A DNA stretch of 64,000 bases from Ilyomonas sp964249755 (lineage in GTDB: Bacteria > Bacteroidota > Bacteroidia > Chitinophagales > Chitinophagaceae): NCBI GenBank assembly GCA_964249755.1, contig CAXUDB010000005.1:1-64000 (forward strand). The letters are read 5' to 3'. Made by a program: the position numbers and the translations under genes. Below the pieces are notes generated by a model. It ran no database searches. It was given only the letters and a program-made list of their open reading frames with translations, and was not told the DNA's origin. Shown here in pieces: positions 1 through 8,513 of the stretch; the first letter of the stretch is position 1; each line of letters begins with the position of its first letter.

Positions 1-3
1 CCC

Positions 4-88
4 GGAGAGCTGGCAGAGTGGTCGATTGCGGCAGTCTTGAAAACTGTTGACTGTAACAGGTCCTGGGGTTCGAATCCCTAGCTCTCCG
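4..88 (+). tRNA. tRNA-Ser (anticodon TGA)
   Basis: Class II tRNA. The acceptor arms GGAGAGC (4-10) and GCTCTCC (81-87) pair fully, followed by discriminator G. A five-pair anticodon stem (31-35 with 43-47) encloses loop CTTGAAA, placing anticodon TGA at 38-40. There is a long serine-type variable arm, then a T-arm with GGTTCGAATCC. No CCA is encoded. It lies 48 bp upstream of a second tRNA-Ser, so the two are probably co-transcribed. Confidence 0.95.
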
Positions 89-136
89 CTAAAATACTTC
101 CCGCTGTTGTGCGGGTTTTTTGTTTGTAAAATTCCT

Positions 137-223
137 GGAAAGGTGCCAGAGTGGTTGAATGGGACGGTCTCGAAAACCGTTTTACGGGCAACTGTAACGA
201 GGGTTCGAATCCCTCCCTTTCCG
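137..223 (+). tRNA. tRNA-Ser (anticodon CGA)
   Basis: Class II tRNA. Acceptor arms GGAAAGG (137-143) and CCTTTCC (216-222) pair fully, with discriminator G223. Anticodon stem ACGGT (164-168) pairs with ACCGT (176-180) around loop CTCGAAA, giving anticodon CGA at 171-173. The long variable arm is typical of tRNA-Ser. CCA is not encoded. Apparent open reading frames across these tRNAs on both strands are not genes. Confidence 0.95.
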
Positions 224-640
224 CTGATATTTTCCGAAAGTCAATCCCAGCTTTCGTTTCGCAGGTGTAACCCTTAAAGTCAAACAAAACCTCAAACATC
301 AAGTAATGCAAAAAGGTATTACTTGGATAATTTCCCTACATAATTACAAAGGCAATAGAACCGACTTTCCTCTGTTCAGCCTGTTGCAGTAACTACTAAC
401 TGCTTTTTACCCTAAATTTCTACTATAGAAACACTCCATTAAACAGTTACAGTATCTTCTTATGCTCTTTTATCAACCAATCATATCATAAGCAATTCCT
501 CTCTTTTCACTTCCGTATTTAACATCCGAAAGCTTTACTATAATAATTATACAAGATCTGGTAAGTATTAAAAATAAATCTTCTATAATTTCAACCGCAT
601 GTCAGCAATTTCTCCTAAAATTGCACAACCAAAGCTTTAT
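224..640. other. Intergenic region, no gene seen
   Basis: AT-rich spacer between the tRNA pair and the first sulfatase. It must carry the sulfatase promoter, but I see no full TAnnTTTG box close to the start. No repeat or convincing small reading frame was found. Confidence 0.5.
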
Positions 641-2044
641 ATGAAAACCTTTTCTTTTACAGCCAACTGCTATGCAATTGTTTTTAGTTTTTCTATTGTA
701 ATAACATTTTTCTCCTGCACAAAAACCAGTCTTATTGATGCTAAGCCAGCTTCGGAAGAAGAGAAAGAAAGCAATGCTTCCTTTTCCAACAGCATCGCCG
801 GCAAAACGAATATCATCCTTATTGTAGGTGATGATATTGGTTTTGAGATACCTACTGTTGACGGCGGACAATCGTACAGCACGCCTACGCTGGATATGAT
901 GGGAAAACGGGGCGTGCAATTTACGCAGTGCCACGCTTCGCCCCTGTGCTCGCCATCGCGGACATCGCTGATAACAGGTAAATACAATTTCAGAAATTAC
1001 TTCACCTGGGGCACATTACCCACCACCGAAAGGACCATTGCCAATATGTTGCAGGATGCCGGCTATGCCACCTGCGTATCGGGCAAATGGCAGTTTGATG
1101 GCGGGGCAACTTCCATTAATGCCTTTGGATTTGAAAAGTATTGCGTATGGGATGCTTATAATGATGAAGATGGAGAAAGTGGCGATAATGTGGGGTCTGC
1201 CTATAAAGATCCGAAGGTTTACCAAAACGGAGACTACCTCCCTCCCTCTCAAACAAATGGCAAATACGGAGAGGATATCTTTTGCCAGTATGTGAAAGAC
1301 TTTATTGACAGCAACAAGAAAAAACCCTTCTTTATTTATTATCCTATGGTTCTCTGCCATGACCCGTTTTGCCCTACTCCGGATGACGGAGCAGCTTTTG
1401 CTGCGTGGAACCCGCACCGCAACCAGAGCGATACAGCTTGGTTTCCTTCGATGGTGAAGTATATGGATAAGAAGATTAACGAGGTATTAGCCAAGGTAGA
1501 GGCGGATGGATTAACCAGCAAAACTCTGATTTTATACATCGGCGATAATGGCACCCCGCAGGACATCTACTCTATGTATCACAACACCAAAGTAAAAGGC
1601 GGAAAAAGTCAGACCAATGAATGGGGAACCCATGTTCCGCTTTTTGTGTACGGGTCTTCTAAGATAAAGAACGGCGCAAGAATTAATGATCTGATTAGCC
1701 TAACAGACTTTCTGCCTACACTGGCAGCGGCGGCCGGTGTACCCGAACCAACCAATTATGGAACGCTGGATGGTGTAAGCTTCTATGACCGCATACTGGG
1801 CAAGCCCGGAACACCGCGCACCTGGCTGTACAACTATTACAATGCGCACCCCGATGAACAACCTCAAGCCACCTTTATCTGGTCTCAGGATACAACGTAT
1901 AAGCTATACAATGGCATACGTACCGGTTTCTACAATTATCAGAAGGATAGTTATGAAAGAAGTCCCATACCGGATAATCGTCTTACCCCAACGCAACGAC
2001 TCACAGAAGCCAATCTGCAGAAAGATATTAATAGCATACATTAA
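641..2044 (+). CDS. Sulfatase-family lipoprotein with intact catalytic Cys
   Basis: Predicted type I sulfatase on the outer face of the envelope, hydrolysing sulfate esters, probably on glycans. The frame is open from 599, but the Met at 641 gives a compact signal peptide ending in a lipobox (FFSC), so that start is preferred. Using numbering from 599: the metal-binding DD is at 78-79, and the CxPxR motif is C117-S-P-S-R121, where Cys would become formylglycine. A His-Asp-Pro segment, a GDNG metal site and a distal Lys follow. One departure from the canon is that the usual GKWH segment reads GKWQ. It faces a paralogue in convergent orientation. The substrate is unknown. Confidence 0.85.
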   Translation: MKTFSFTANCYAIVFSFSIVITFFSCTKTSLIDAKPASEEEKESNASFSNSIAGKTNIILIVGDDIGFEIPTVDGGQSYSTPTLDMMGKRGVQFTQCHASPLCSPSRTSLITGKYNFRNYFTWGTLPTTERTIANMLQDAGYATCVSGKWQFDGGATSINAFGFEKYCVWDAYNDEDGESGDNVGSAYKDPKVYQNGDYLPPSQTNGKYGEDIFCQYVKDFIDSNKKKPFFIYYPMVLCHDPFCPTPDDGAAFAAWNPHRNQSDTAWFPSMVKYMDKKINEVLAKVEADGLTSKTLILYIGDNGTPQDIYSMYHNTKVKGGKSQTNEWGTHVPLFVYGSSKIKNGARINDLISLTDFLPTLAAAAGVPEPTNYGTLDGVSFYDRILGKPGTPRTWLYNYYNAHPDEQPQATFIWSQDTTYKLYNGIRTGFYNYQKDSYERSPIPDNRLTPTQRLTEANLQKDINSIH

Positions 2045-2110
2045 GAAAGAATAGTCTGTTTTATCCGATCATTAAAGTGCGGTGTATTATAGAGACCGCA
2101 CTTCTACAGC

Positions 2111-2153
2111 AATAAAAAAGAGCAAGACAAAATTTATCCTGCTCTTTTTTATT
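2111..2153. terminator. Bidirectional terminator between convergent sulfatases
   Basis: A 14-bp inverted repeat (AATAAAAAAGAGCA with TGCTCTTTTTTATT) around a 15-nt loop, with U-runs on either strand. A second hairpin (GTGCGGT/ACCGCAC, 2077-2101) precedes it on the plus strand. Confidence 0.75.
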
Positions 2154-2162
2154 CAGTTCATT

Positions 2163-3605
2163 TCATTGTTTCTTTTTATGACTATCCAATACACTTTGCA
2201 GGAATGCTTTTTCTTTCCGCTCGGCAGCCGTAAGCCGGTCGTTGGATATGGGCCTTTTCTCTAACGAATCTATGCGAATGTTATAAAAATTGCTGTTGGG
2301 TGCGGCCGTATCGTAAAGCTTATAATTATAGTCGAATGCATAACGCTGCAAAGGAGGGCGACCTGTGCTCTTGGCAAACTCATCTATCCAGTGGCAGAAC
2401 ACCCAGCTTCTGTCTTTTTTATTTTTGCCAACCAGGTTATCATAAAATGTTTGCCCATCTAAGGTGCCGTATGTAGTGGGTGTAGGTATGCCTGCAATGC
2501 CTGCGAGAGTGGGCATAAAATCAGTCATATCGGTGAGGGCAGTATCTTTTACGCCTTTCATTAGTTTGGGAGACCCATAACAAACTAAGGGCACATTGAT
2601 GCCAGCCCGGTAAGTATAATTCTTTGCACCCTTTACGGTTTTGCCTCTGTACTGACTGATGATTTTGCGATTGGTGCCATTGTCGCTGGTAAAGATGAAA
2701 ACAGTGCGTGAAGCCAATCCTTCATCGTTTATTTTAGCAATGAGCTTGCCGACGATTTTATCCATATAAGCTACCATGCCGGGAAAATATTTTAGATCAT
2801 CGCGAGCGACATCATCCGTTTCCGGATTCCAGCCGGCATAGTCGGGATCGTCGGGCGTGGGCGACCAGGGTTGTTGTACCAGATTGCAAGAATAGTATAG
2901 CAGGAAAGGCTTATTCCTGTTACTGTCTATAAAGCTTGCCGCATAGTTATAAAACAGGTCTTCAGAGTATTTATCCTTTACTGCACTGTCGGGCAGATAA
3001 GCGCCGTTCTGATAGAGCAGCGGCGTTTTATAACGGCGATAATACTGATCGCTATCAGAAGAGCCTTTCGGTGGTTGATAAGGCAGGAAAGCTAAGTATT
3101 TATTGAAGCCGCCGTTGCGAAGCGAAGCATCGCCGCCATCCAATTGCCATTTGCCTACAAAACAAGTGGCGTAACCGGCATTCTGCAGCATATTGCCGAA
3201 GGTCTTTTGATCGGGCGGCAGATAGCCCCAGCTATAAAAATTTTGGTAGCTGTATTTGCCCGTTAGGGCGGCTAACCGGGAAGGACCGCCATCGGGGTGC
3301 GAATAGAAGTTGGAAAACTGTACACCATTTGCCGCCATAAAGTCAAGGTTCGGTGTGCTGTAAGATTGTCCGCCATTGTAGGTAGGAATTTCATAGCCTA
3401 CTTCATCAGACATGATGTAAACAATGTTGAGTTTGGTAGAAGCTGCATTAGTGAGGGAAGCCGTTGCCAATTCGGAGGCAGGCCCGCCTGTTTGTTCTGT
3501 GAGTGTTTTGTGACAACCACACAGCAACAGGAATAGAGAGAGCCATAAACTGAAAGAAACAGGTGCGCCGGAAGGCAGTGAACGGAAGGCATAGAATGGT
3601 TTCAT
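2163..3605 (-). CDS. Sulfatase-like lipoprotein lacking the catalytic Cys
   Basis: Same fold and length as the neighbouring sulfatase, with a signal peptide ending in lipobox LCGC (Cys31). The sulfatase core is clear: the S-D-E-x-G segment at 66-70, the GKWQ segment, the SDNG metal site and the K-G-A-K segment. However, the CxPxR motif reads G106-G-P-S-R110, so the residue converted to formylglycine in true sulfatases is Gly. The second metal Asp is Glu68, and the His of the H-x-P segment is Gln (QQPW). On family knowledge this protein cannot use the normal sulfatase mechanism. It may be a binding or regulatory pseudoenzyme, or may have a different chemistry. The reading frame is intact, so it is not simply a decayed gene. 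Confidence 0.8.
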   Translation of the reverse strand: MKPFYAFRSLPSGAPVSFSLWLSLFLLLCGCHKTLTEQTGGPASELATASLTNAASTKLNIVYIMSDEVGYEIPTYNGGQSYSTPNLDFMAANGVQFSNFYSHPDGGPSRLAALTGKYSYQNFYSWGYLPPDQKTFGNMLQNAGYATCFVGKWQLDGGDASLRNGGFNKYLAFLPYQPPKGSSDSDQYYRRYKTPLLYQNGAYLPDSAVKDKYSEDLFYNYAASFIDSNRNKPFLLYYSCNLVQQPWSPTPDDPDYAGWNPETDDVARDDLKYFPGMVAYMDKIVGKLIAKINDEGLASRTVFIFTSDNGTNRKIISQYRGKTVKGAKNYTYRAGINVPLVCYGSPKLMKGVKDTALTDMTDFMPTLAGIAGIPTPTTYGTLDGQTFYDNLVGKNKKDRSWVFCHWIDEFAKSTGRPPLQRYAFDYNYKLYDTAAPNSNFYNIRIDSLEKRPISNDRLTAAERKEKAFLQSVLDSHKKKQ

Positions 3606-4313
3606 GAGCGGTTTGTTTTGTAACCCGTGCAGGAGTTTTACATTAAAGGCTTGCTTTGGTTTTGTTTTAGTTATCAGCCCGCATAAAAATAAAAGATTTG
3701 AGGAAACGAGGTGTTGATTTTTTTATGCCTGAAACGCTTTTTGAAGTTGAGGAAATGATAAAGTGAGAGAGTATTATACTGAAGGTAAAAGACTCGCGGG
3801 TGAAGCGAACCTTTTAATATCGTTTTAGCTCTTCACTATATTGTTCCATTCCTCTTAGATGTTGCTTTGCTCCTTGCCGATTCTGGTTTCCTTCTCTGCG
3901 GGGCGATGCTCTTGGGTTGTGGTGATTCCTTTTGTGTAGACTGGTGGAACGCCGCTTTGTTTCTTCTTTTCTAATGTTGCTTTCGACGGAACCAAGCAGC
4001 GGGGTGGCGCAATGTGCTAATAGTAATGTGAAATTAAGAGGCCTTTTTATTGAGGTTGAGCATTCTATATAGTGCGTAGTGGATTAGGGAACTTGATTGC
4101 GTGATTACATTACAGTTGCCGGTTTCGCAGATTGAGAAGCTGTTTGTTTATATGGTTGTTTCTGCCGCTGTACATAGAAGTCAATTTTGTTTTACCAAGT
4201 ACAAACGATAGGATAGCTGTAAAGTAAAGATTGCGAAAGCGGTGTTATGCACATAAGAAAGCGGGACAGATAAAATGCCGTAAGTCCGTTCGGTTTATAA
4301 GTACTTGGTTTAT
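3606..4313. other. Intergenic region, no gene seen
   Basis: About 700 bp between the start of the minus-strand sulfatase-like gene and the terminator of the next minus-strand gene. No reading frame has a plausible start and composition. It should hold the promoter of the sulfatase-like gene. Confidence 0.5.
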
Positions 4314-4354
4314 AAAAAAGGATGTCGTTTGCTGAGCAAACGACATCCTTTTTT
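4314..4354 (-). terminator. Terminator of the 4.4-5.2 kb lipoprotein gene
   Basis: A perfect stem: 4321-4332 pairs with 4336-4347 around loop TGA, extended by an A-run and T-run on each side. It would terminate transcription in both directions and sits about 80 bp past the stop of the minus-strand lipoprotein gene. Confidence 0.8.
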
Positions 4355-4436
4355 GTTTGTCACTTATCACCGACTGTTAGGTCTGCTGCATTTTTTACAT
4401 TGGGATGGTGTTACTATTTATTGCCCACGATGCCCT

Positions 4437-5195
4437 TTAATGATACACCACCGTGCTTTTTCCATCTTTATTAAAGTTTTCGGAAAGGATGACTTTGCCC
4501 GTATAACTGTTGTAAAGTTTTATAGCCGTACAGGATGCATAGCCTTTGCTGCCAAAGTTGATGTTCTTAATCTGCCCGATGCGGTTTTGTGCGCCATATG
4601 TAAAAGAGACCAGCACTTTGTTATTGAGCTTGATGGAAGCGCGGTTATTCTTCAGCGTAAGCCGGAGTGTAGCAAAGGTTTCGAAATCGTGCACAAGCTG
4701 CGGAAGACCGTTCAGCACAGAGTTACCCACGAAGAACTGTGTATATTGGCTGTAAGCGCTATCGGCTACAAACCCCACATGCGCTTCTCCCGTTGTCCCT
4801 TTTATATCAATGGCGACATCCCAATCGGAGTGAAAACTGTCTTTTGGATTTTTGATCTGCACTTCGTAAACGACACTGTCGCCCGATATGATATGACCGG
4901 GTGTAATGTCGTAGTTGATGCCCGAGAACACTTCCCGGCTGCTTGAATAAAAGGGCATTTGAATCACTCCGCCTTTAATAATATCAGGTGCAAACAGGGT
5001 ATCTGAACTGAATACATCCGGACCGGCATAAAAGCCATACCAGCCACGGTCTGTTGCTACCAACGACGTGAGTGCAGCGGAAGCCGATTTATCGGAAGAT
5101 AAAGAGGCATCGGGTACGGACTCTGATATTTGTTTGGAACAACCGGATAATAAGACAAGAATAATGGCAAAGAGAAAAGTGGATTTAGCTAACAT
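4437..5195 (-). CDS. Putative lipoprotein of unknown function
   Basis: 252 aa. Residues 1-18 form a signal peptide with lipobox LSGC (Cys19), so the protein should be membrane-anchored. The mature part is rich in beta-type segments. It ends with a stretch (CTAIKLYNSYTGKVILSENF) that resembles the closing strands of concanavalin/LamG-like jelly rolls seen in glycan-binding lipoproteins, but I cannot assign a family. It is monocistronic with its own terminator. A glycan-related role is only suggested by the nearby sulfatases. A long plus-strand frame over the same bases (4305-4946) is an antisense shadow. Confidence 0.7.
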   Translation of the reverse strand: MLAKSTFLFAIILVLLSGCSKQISESVPDASLSSDKSASAALTSLVATDRGWYGFYAGPDVFSSDTLFAPDIIKGGVIQMPFYSSSREVFSGINYDITPGHIISGDSVVYEVQIKNPKDSFHSDWDVAIDIKGTTGEAHVGFVADSAYSQYTQFFVGNSVLNGLPQLVHDFETFATLRLTLKNNRASIKLNNKVLVSFTYGAQNRIGQIKNINFGSKGYASCTAIKLYNSYTGKVILSENFNKDGKSTVVYH

Positions 5196-5374
5196 AAGAA
5201 GTGTTTTGTATGGCTACAAATATAATGGCAAAGGAATTTGAGTGGTGCTTTTTTTGTAGTGTCGCGCAGATAGGAAGTGAGGTGTGGAATTAGCTATAGA
5301 GAGGCTTATCAGGCATACCTGATTAATGTGATACTATTGGCTATCGAGGGAACAGGCTTTGTACTGTTGCGCTT

Positions 5375-5560
5375 ATGATTTTATTTCTTGCAGTTTTGTC
5401 CGTTGCCCTGATCTATTTTATTCTACCTTCTATCCTCATTTTTGTGCCTTATACCAGAAGCAACCGGCTTTTGGCGAGAGCCACCCGGAAGCGAAACAAA
5501 AAATATCTTTCTTTCAGAGAAACATGGGTGATGATGAATCGCACTAACCAAGGTCGGTAA
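5375..5560 (+). CDS. Possible small single-pass membrane protein
   Basis: 61 codons from ATG. The first 25 residues are strongly hydrophobic (FLAVLSVALIYFILPSILIF), followed by a basic tail (RSNRLLARATRKRNKK). This is a plausible positive-inside small membrane protein. No family is recognised and no ribosome-binding site is visible. It lies 53 bp upstream of the DUF2383 gene on the same strand. Chance coding cannot be excluded. Confidence 0.3.
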   Translation: MILFLAVLSVALIYFILPSILIFVPYTRSNRLLARATRKRNKKYLSFRETWVMMNRTNQGR

Positions 5561-5613
5561 GCCCAGATTATTAGCGTGAATATTGCATCCGTAATTTTTT
5601 ATAAACATTCTAC

Positions 5614-6033
5614 ATGGAAACACTAACGAAAACACCGGTACAGATTATCCAGGAACTGATTTCGGTTCATACCAACCGTATAGAAATGGTGCAAAAATGC
5701 GAAGGCAAACCGTTTGCCCCTAATGTGGCCGCCCGTCTTGCTTCGGCGAAGCAACAGAGTGAACAATACACAGCCGAACTGATGAACGAACTGTCGCTGT
5801 TTGGCGATGCCGTTATGGCAAGTGTAGACCACCAGAATGAATACCAGAGGATGTATAAAAACGTGCTGGGAAATATCGACGCCCTGACGCCGCAGGAAGC
5901 AGAGCAAACGTTTCAATCTTTAGAGGCGGCTTTGCAACATATCTATCAAACAATTGTAGAAACGGAAACGGAACTACCGGATTCTTTAGCGGAATTGTTG
6001 CGTACTCAAACGAAAGGGTTAGAAGCCCGTTAA
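5614..6033 (+). CDS. DUF2383-type four-helix-bundle protein
   Basis: 139 aa, entirely helical in character, without signal peptide or membrane segment, so cytoplasmic. The pattern of an N-terminal helix containing NRIE, a central LFGDAVMAS segment and a late helix (QHIYQTIVETETELP) fits the DUF2383 / PA2169 ferritin-like four-helix family. Members are linked to stress response, but their biochemical function is unknown. The ATG at 5614 is the first in frame. The gene is convergent with the cytochrome c gene downstream. The family call rests on pattern only. Confidence 0.6.
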   Translation: METLTKTPVQIIQELISVHTNRIEMVQKCEGKPFAPNVAARLASAKQQSEQYTAELMNELSLFGDAVMASVDHQNEYQRMYKNVLGNIDALTPQEAEQTFQSLEAALQHIYQTIVETETELPDSLAELLRTQTKGLEAR

Positions 6034-6347
6034 GCTGCTGATTCAATCAACCCGATTCTGCCCGAACTTAACTGATCAATGCTCGTCTTATCTCAACGGT
6101 AACACAGGCATCATTGTTTTTATCTAACTCTTACTTACGCTTATTCTGTCTCCTTTCTAACCAAATAGTTTAGTTAATACTTCAGGTTGTAATTCGCTTC
6201 ATTTTCGCCTCCAGCGGCGGCGCCACCAATAACTTTTTGCCACCGGATGACGCTGGCCCCATTGACTTTTACCAGCCAGTAGTCTATTTATCCCTTGACA
6301 ATTTCGGTTTTATTGCCTGAAATACCGGACTCTGACTCAAGGAGTGA
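6034..6347. other. Convergent intergenic region, no gene seen
   Basis: 314 bp between the ends of the DUF2383 gene and the minus-strand cytochrome gene. I see neither a strong hairpin nor a reading frame. Confidence 0.45.
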
Positions 6348-7235
6348 TTATTGAAGAGAAAGGAGATAGGTGTAGAGTGCTTTAATTTCATCATCGGTAT
6401 AGTGAGACGTCATCTTCCAGGGCATGTTGGCGTTGTCCATCTGCACGCCGTTTTCCTTAATGCCGGTGCGGAGAGCGTTGGTGAACTGGTGGAGGTTCAT
6501 GCGCCCTGTGGCGCCGGTGGTAGTGAGATCGGGGTAGGGTGGCATGCCGGGCACAGCCGCTTCACCGCCCTTCATGTTTTCCTTGTGGCAGCCTTTACAG
6601 GTGACGCTAAGATATTGTCCCTGCTGTATGCTGCCGGGCAGGAACTGCACACCTTCTAAGGCTTTGTTGTGGTCTATCTGTTCGGCGGAAAGGAGAGTGA
6701 ATTTATTAAGGTAAGCCATGACGTAGAGAACAGGACCGGGTTTCATGGATGGTGTTTGGTTGTTGACGGGTGGCAACTGCTGCGCATAAGCGATGATGTC
6801 GTTAAGGTCTTTGCGGGAGAAGGCAGCGGTTTCGTGCGAGGGCATCATGAGCAACGGCTTGCCTTCGCGGTTGAGTCCGTGGCGCAGCACGCGCATCCAG
6901 TCGGATACGGAGAAGTTTGCCGGTAAGCCGCCCTTGCCTCTTGTGAGGTTGGGCGTAGTGAGCCTGCCGATAGCACCATCGTCGTTGAGCACTTTACCCT
7001 CGAAACGGGCACCGTGACAATCGTTACAACCGCGGATATTGGCGAGGTGTGCCCCATTGGCTATGGCGCTGCTGTCGCTGATGATAATCATATTTTCGGG
7101 CGGGACCGAATATTCTTTGCTAATGCGGTGGCGCATGCTAAGGTAAACAAAGCTATAGGCCAAGAGAACGAGCGCGATGAGAGAACCTAAGATGATGCCG
7201 GCGACTTTGAAAAACTTCTTTATCAACTTTTTCAT
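6348..7235 (-). CDS. Membrane-anchored dihaem cytochrome c
   Basis: Predicted electron carrier facing the periplasm. From the Met at 7235, residues 11-34 form an N-terminal membrane anchor preceded by a Lys-rich n-region. Two c-type haem sites follow, CNDCH (70-74) and CKGCH (213-217), giving two tandem cytochrome c domains. Candidate axial Met residues lie in the MMPSHE and ANMPWKM segments. The layout resembles the c-type subunits of alcohol or gluconate dehydrogenases, but no partner dehydrogenase is adjacent. The frame is open to 7295, but those extra 20 residues do not look like a signal region, so 7235 is preferred. Confidence 0.85.
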   Translation of the reverse strand: MKKLIKKFFKVAGIILGSLIALVLLAYSFVYLSMRHRISKEYSVPPENMIIISDSSAIANGAHLANIRGCNDCHGARFEGKVLNDDGAIGRLTTPNLTRGKGGLPANFSVSDWMRVLRHGLNREGKPLLMMPSHETAAFSRKDLNDIIAYAQQLPPVNNQTPSMKPGPVLYVMAYLNKFTLLSAEQIDHNKALEGVQFLPGSIQQGQYLSVTCKGCHKENMKGGEAAVPGMPPYPDLTTTGATGRMNLHQFTNALRTGIKENGVQMDNANMPWKMTSHYTDDEIKALYTYLLSLQ

Positions 7236-7490
7236 GGTGTAGTGATTGGTGGTGTTTTGGGGTCGTGCATCCATTTGACCTAGCAGATTCAGCATGGCGC
7301 TAAAGTCACTCTAAGTTTATGGAATGACGACCTCTTTTTCTAAACTGATCTTACCTGTTTATTTTTTTATTGACAGCTCTTCGTTTTAAAGAAGGAACCG
7401 GTTATTTGTTTATTTTTATAGGGCAAAACTATTGGCACTACGCCTGCTGATGCCCACGCAAAAAGGATTTAAAACCACGCAAAACGGATT

Positions 7491-8462
7491 ATGACATACC
7501 AACTGAATTCAGATGATTTGGTTGACTATCTGTATAACCTGCGGCAGCCGCTGCCGGGCGAGAAGCACATGCATCATCCCCTGCTGGGGAACCTTTCTTT
7601 TGTTGCGCACCAGATGCCGCACCTGCAAGCGATTGAACTGGACATGGGCATACCCCACAACCGGTTGCATATTTCCAATACCTCGCCCAACAGCGGCAAG
7701 ATTAATATCTCTTTTCAACTGGAAGGCAGCATGGTATCGCGCTTTGCCGGCATTCGCCCACTGTTGGATATGAAAACGGGTGTGCACAACCTGATTTACT
7801 TGCCGGTAGAGCACTACGGCGATTTGCATGTAATGGAGGGTAACCAAAACGTATCGGTTTTGCAGATAGAGGTGGATAAACAATACTACCTGCAGTGCCT
7901 GCATAACGGCGATGCGTGGAGCGAAAACCTGATTGGCAAAGTGGAACAGGAGCTGCCTCTTTCTGCCTCGGAGGTTTCCTTAATCATTACACCGCGAATG
8001 CGGCAACTGATACAAAGCATAAAAGAAGATAAAGGAACCGGACCTATGAAAATGTTGTTGTTTCAATCACGCCTGTTTGAATTATTGGCGCTGCAGGTGG
8101 AACAATTCAGCGACATGAGCCGAAAGGAACAGCAGCGACCTGGTGCTGATGACATGCAGAAGCTCTACCTGCTGAAAGAATATATAGACCGGCATTTCCT
8201 CTCTGACCTAAGCCTGAGCGGATTAAGCCGTGCCTGTTGCCTGAACGAGTTTAAACTAAAGAAGGGTTTTAAAGCAGAGTTCGGTGAGACCGTATTTGGA
8301 TATGTAAGAAAACTGAGGATGCAATATGCCGGGCGACTGCTGCGCGATACTTCGTATAGCATTGATGAAGTCGCAGCTACACTGGGCTATGAACATGCGC
8401 ATCATTTTTCAAAAGCATTTGAGAACTTTACGGGATGCCTGCCTTCGCATTTTAAAGGATGA
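7491..8462 (+). CDS. AraC-family transcriptional regulator
   Basis: 323 aa. The C-terminal ~100 residues hold the double helix-turn-helix of AraC/XylS proteins, including LSGLSRACCLNEFKLKKGFK and a second unit ending in YEHAHHFSKAFENFTGCLP, the classic F-x-K-x-F signature. The N-terminal ~200 residues are a probable ligand-sensing region without a recognised fold. It is divergent from the cytochrome c gene (255 bp between starts), so it may control that gene; this is an inference. It converges with the DUF2243 gene 51 bp downstream. Confidence 0.85.
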   Translation: MTYQLNSDDLVDYLYNLRQPLPGEKHMHHPLLGNLSFVAHQMPHLQAIELDMGIPHNRLHISNTSPNSGKINISFQLEGSMVSRFAGIRPLLDMKTGVHNLIYLPVEHYGDLHVMEGNQNVSVLQIEVDKQYYLQCLHNGDAWSENLIGKVEQELPLSASEVSLIITPRMRQLIQSIKEDKGTGPMKMLLFQSRLFELLALQVEQFSDMSRKEQQRPGADDMQKLYLLKEYIDRHFLSDLSLSGLSRACCLNEFKLKKGFKAEFGETVFGYVRKLRMQYAGRLLRDTSYSIDEVAATLGYEHAHHFSKAFENFTGCLPSHFKG

Positions 8463-8513
8463 GGCTGGTTCTGTGTCTGGCTTGTCTTTTTCACCCTGCC
8501 TTTGCTAAAACTA

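Noticed and set aside
47..311. Reading frames of 76-77 codons on both strands over the tRNA-Ser genes
   Set aside because: They are made of tRNA sequence and its complement.
4305..4946. 213-codon plus-strand frame
   Set aside because: It begins in a terminator hairpin and is antisense to a lipoprotein gene with signal peptide and lipobox.
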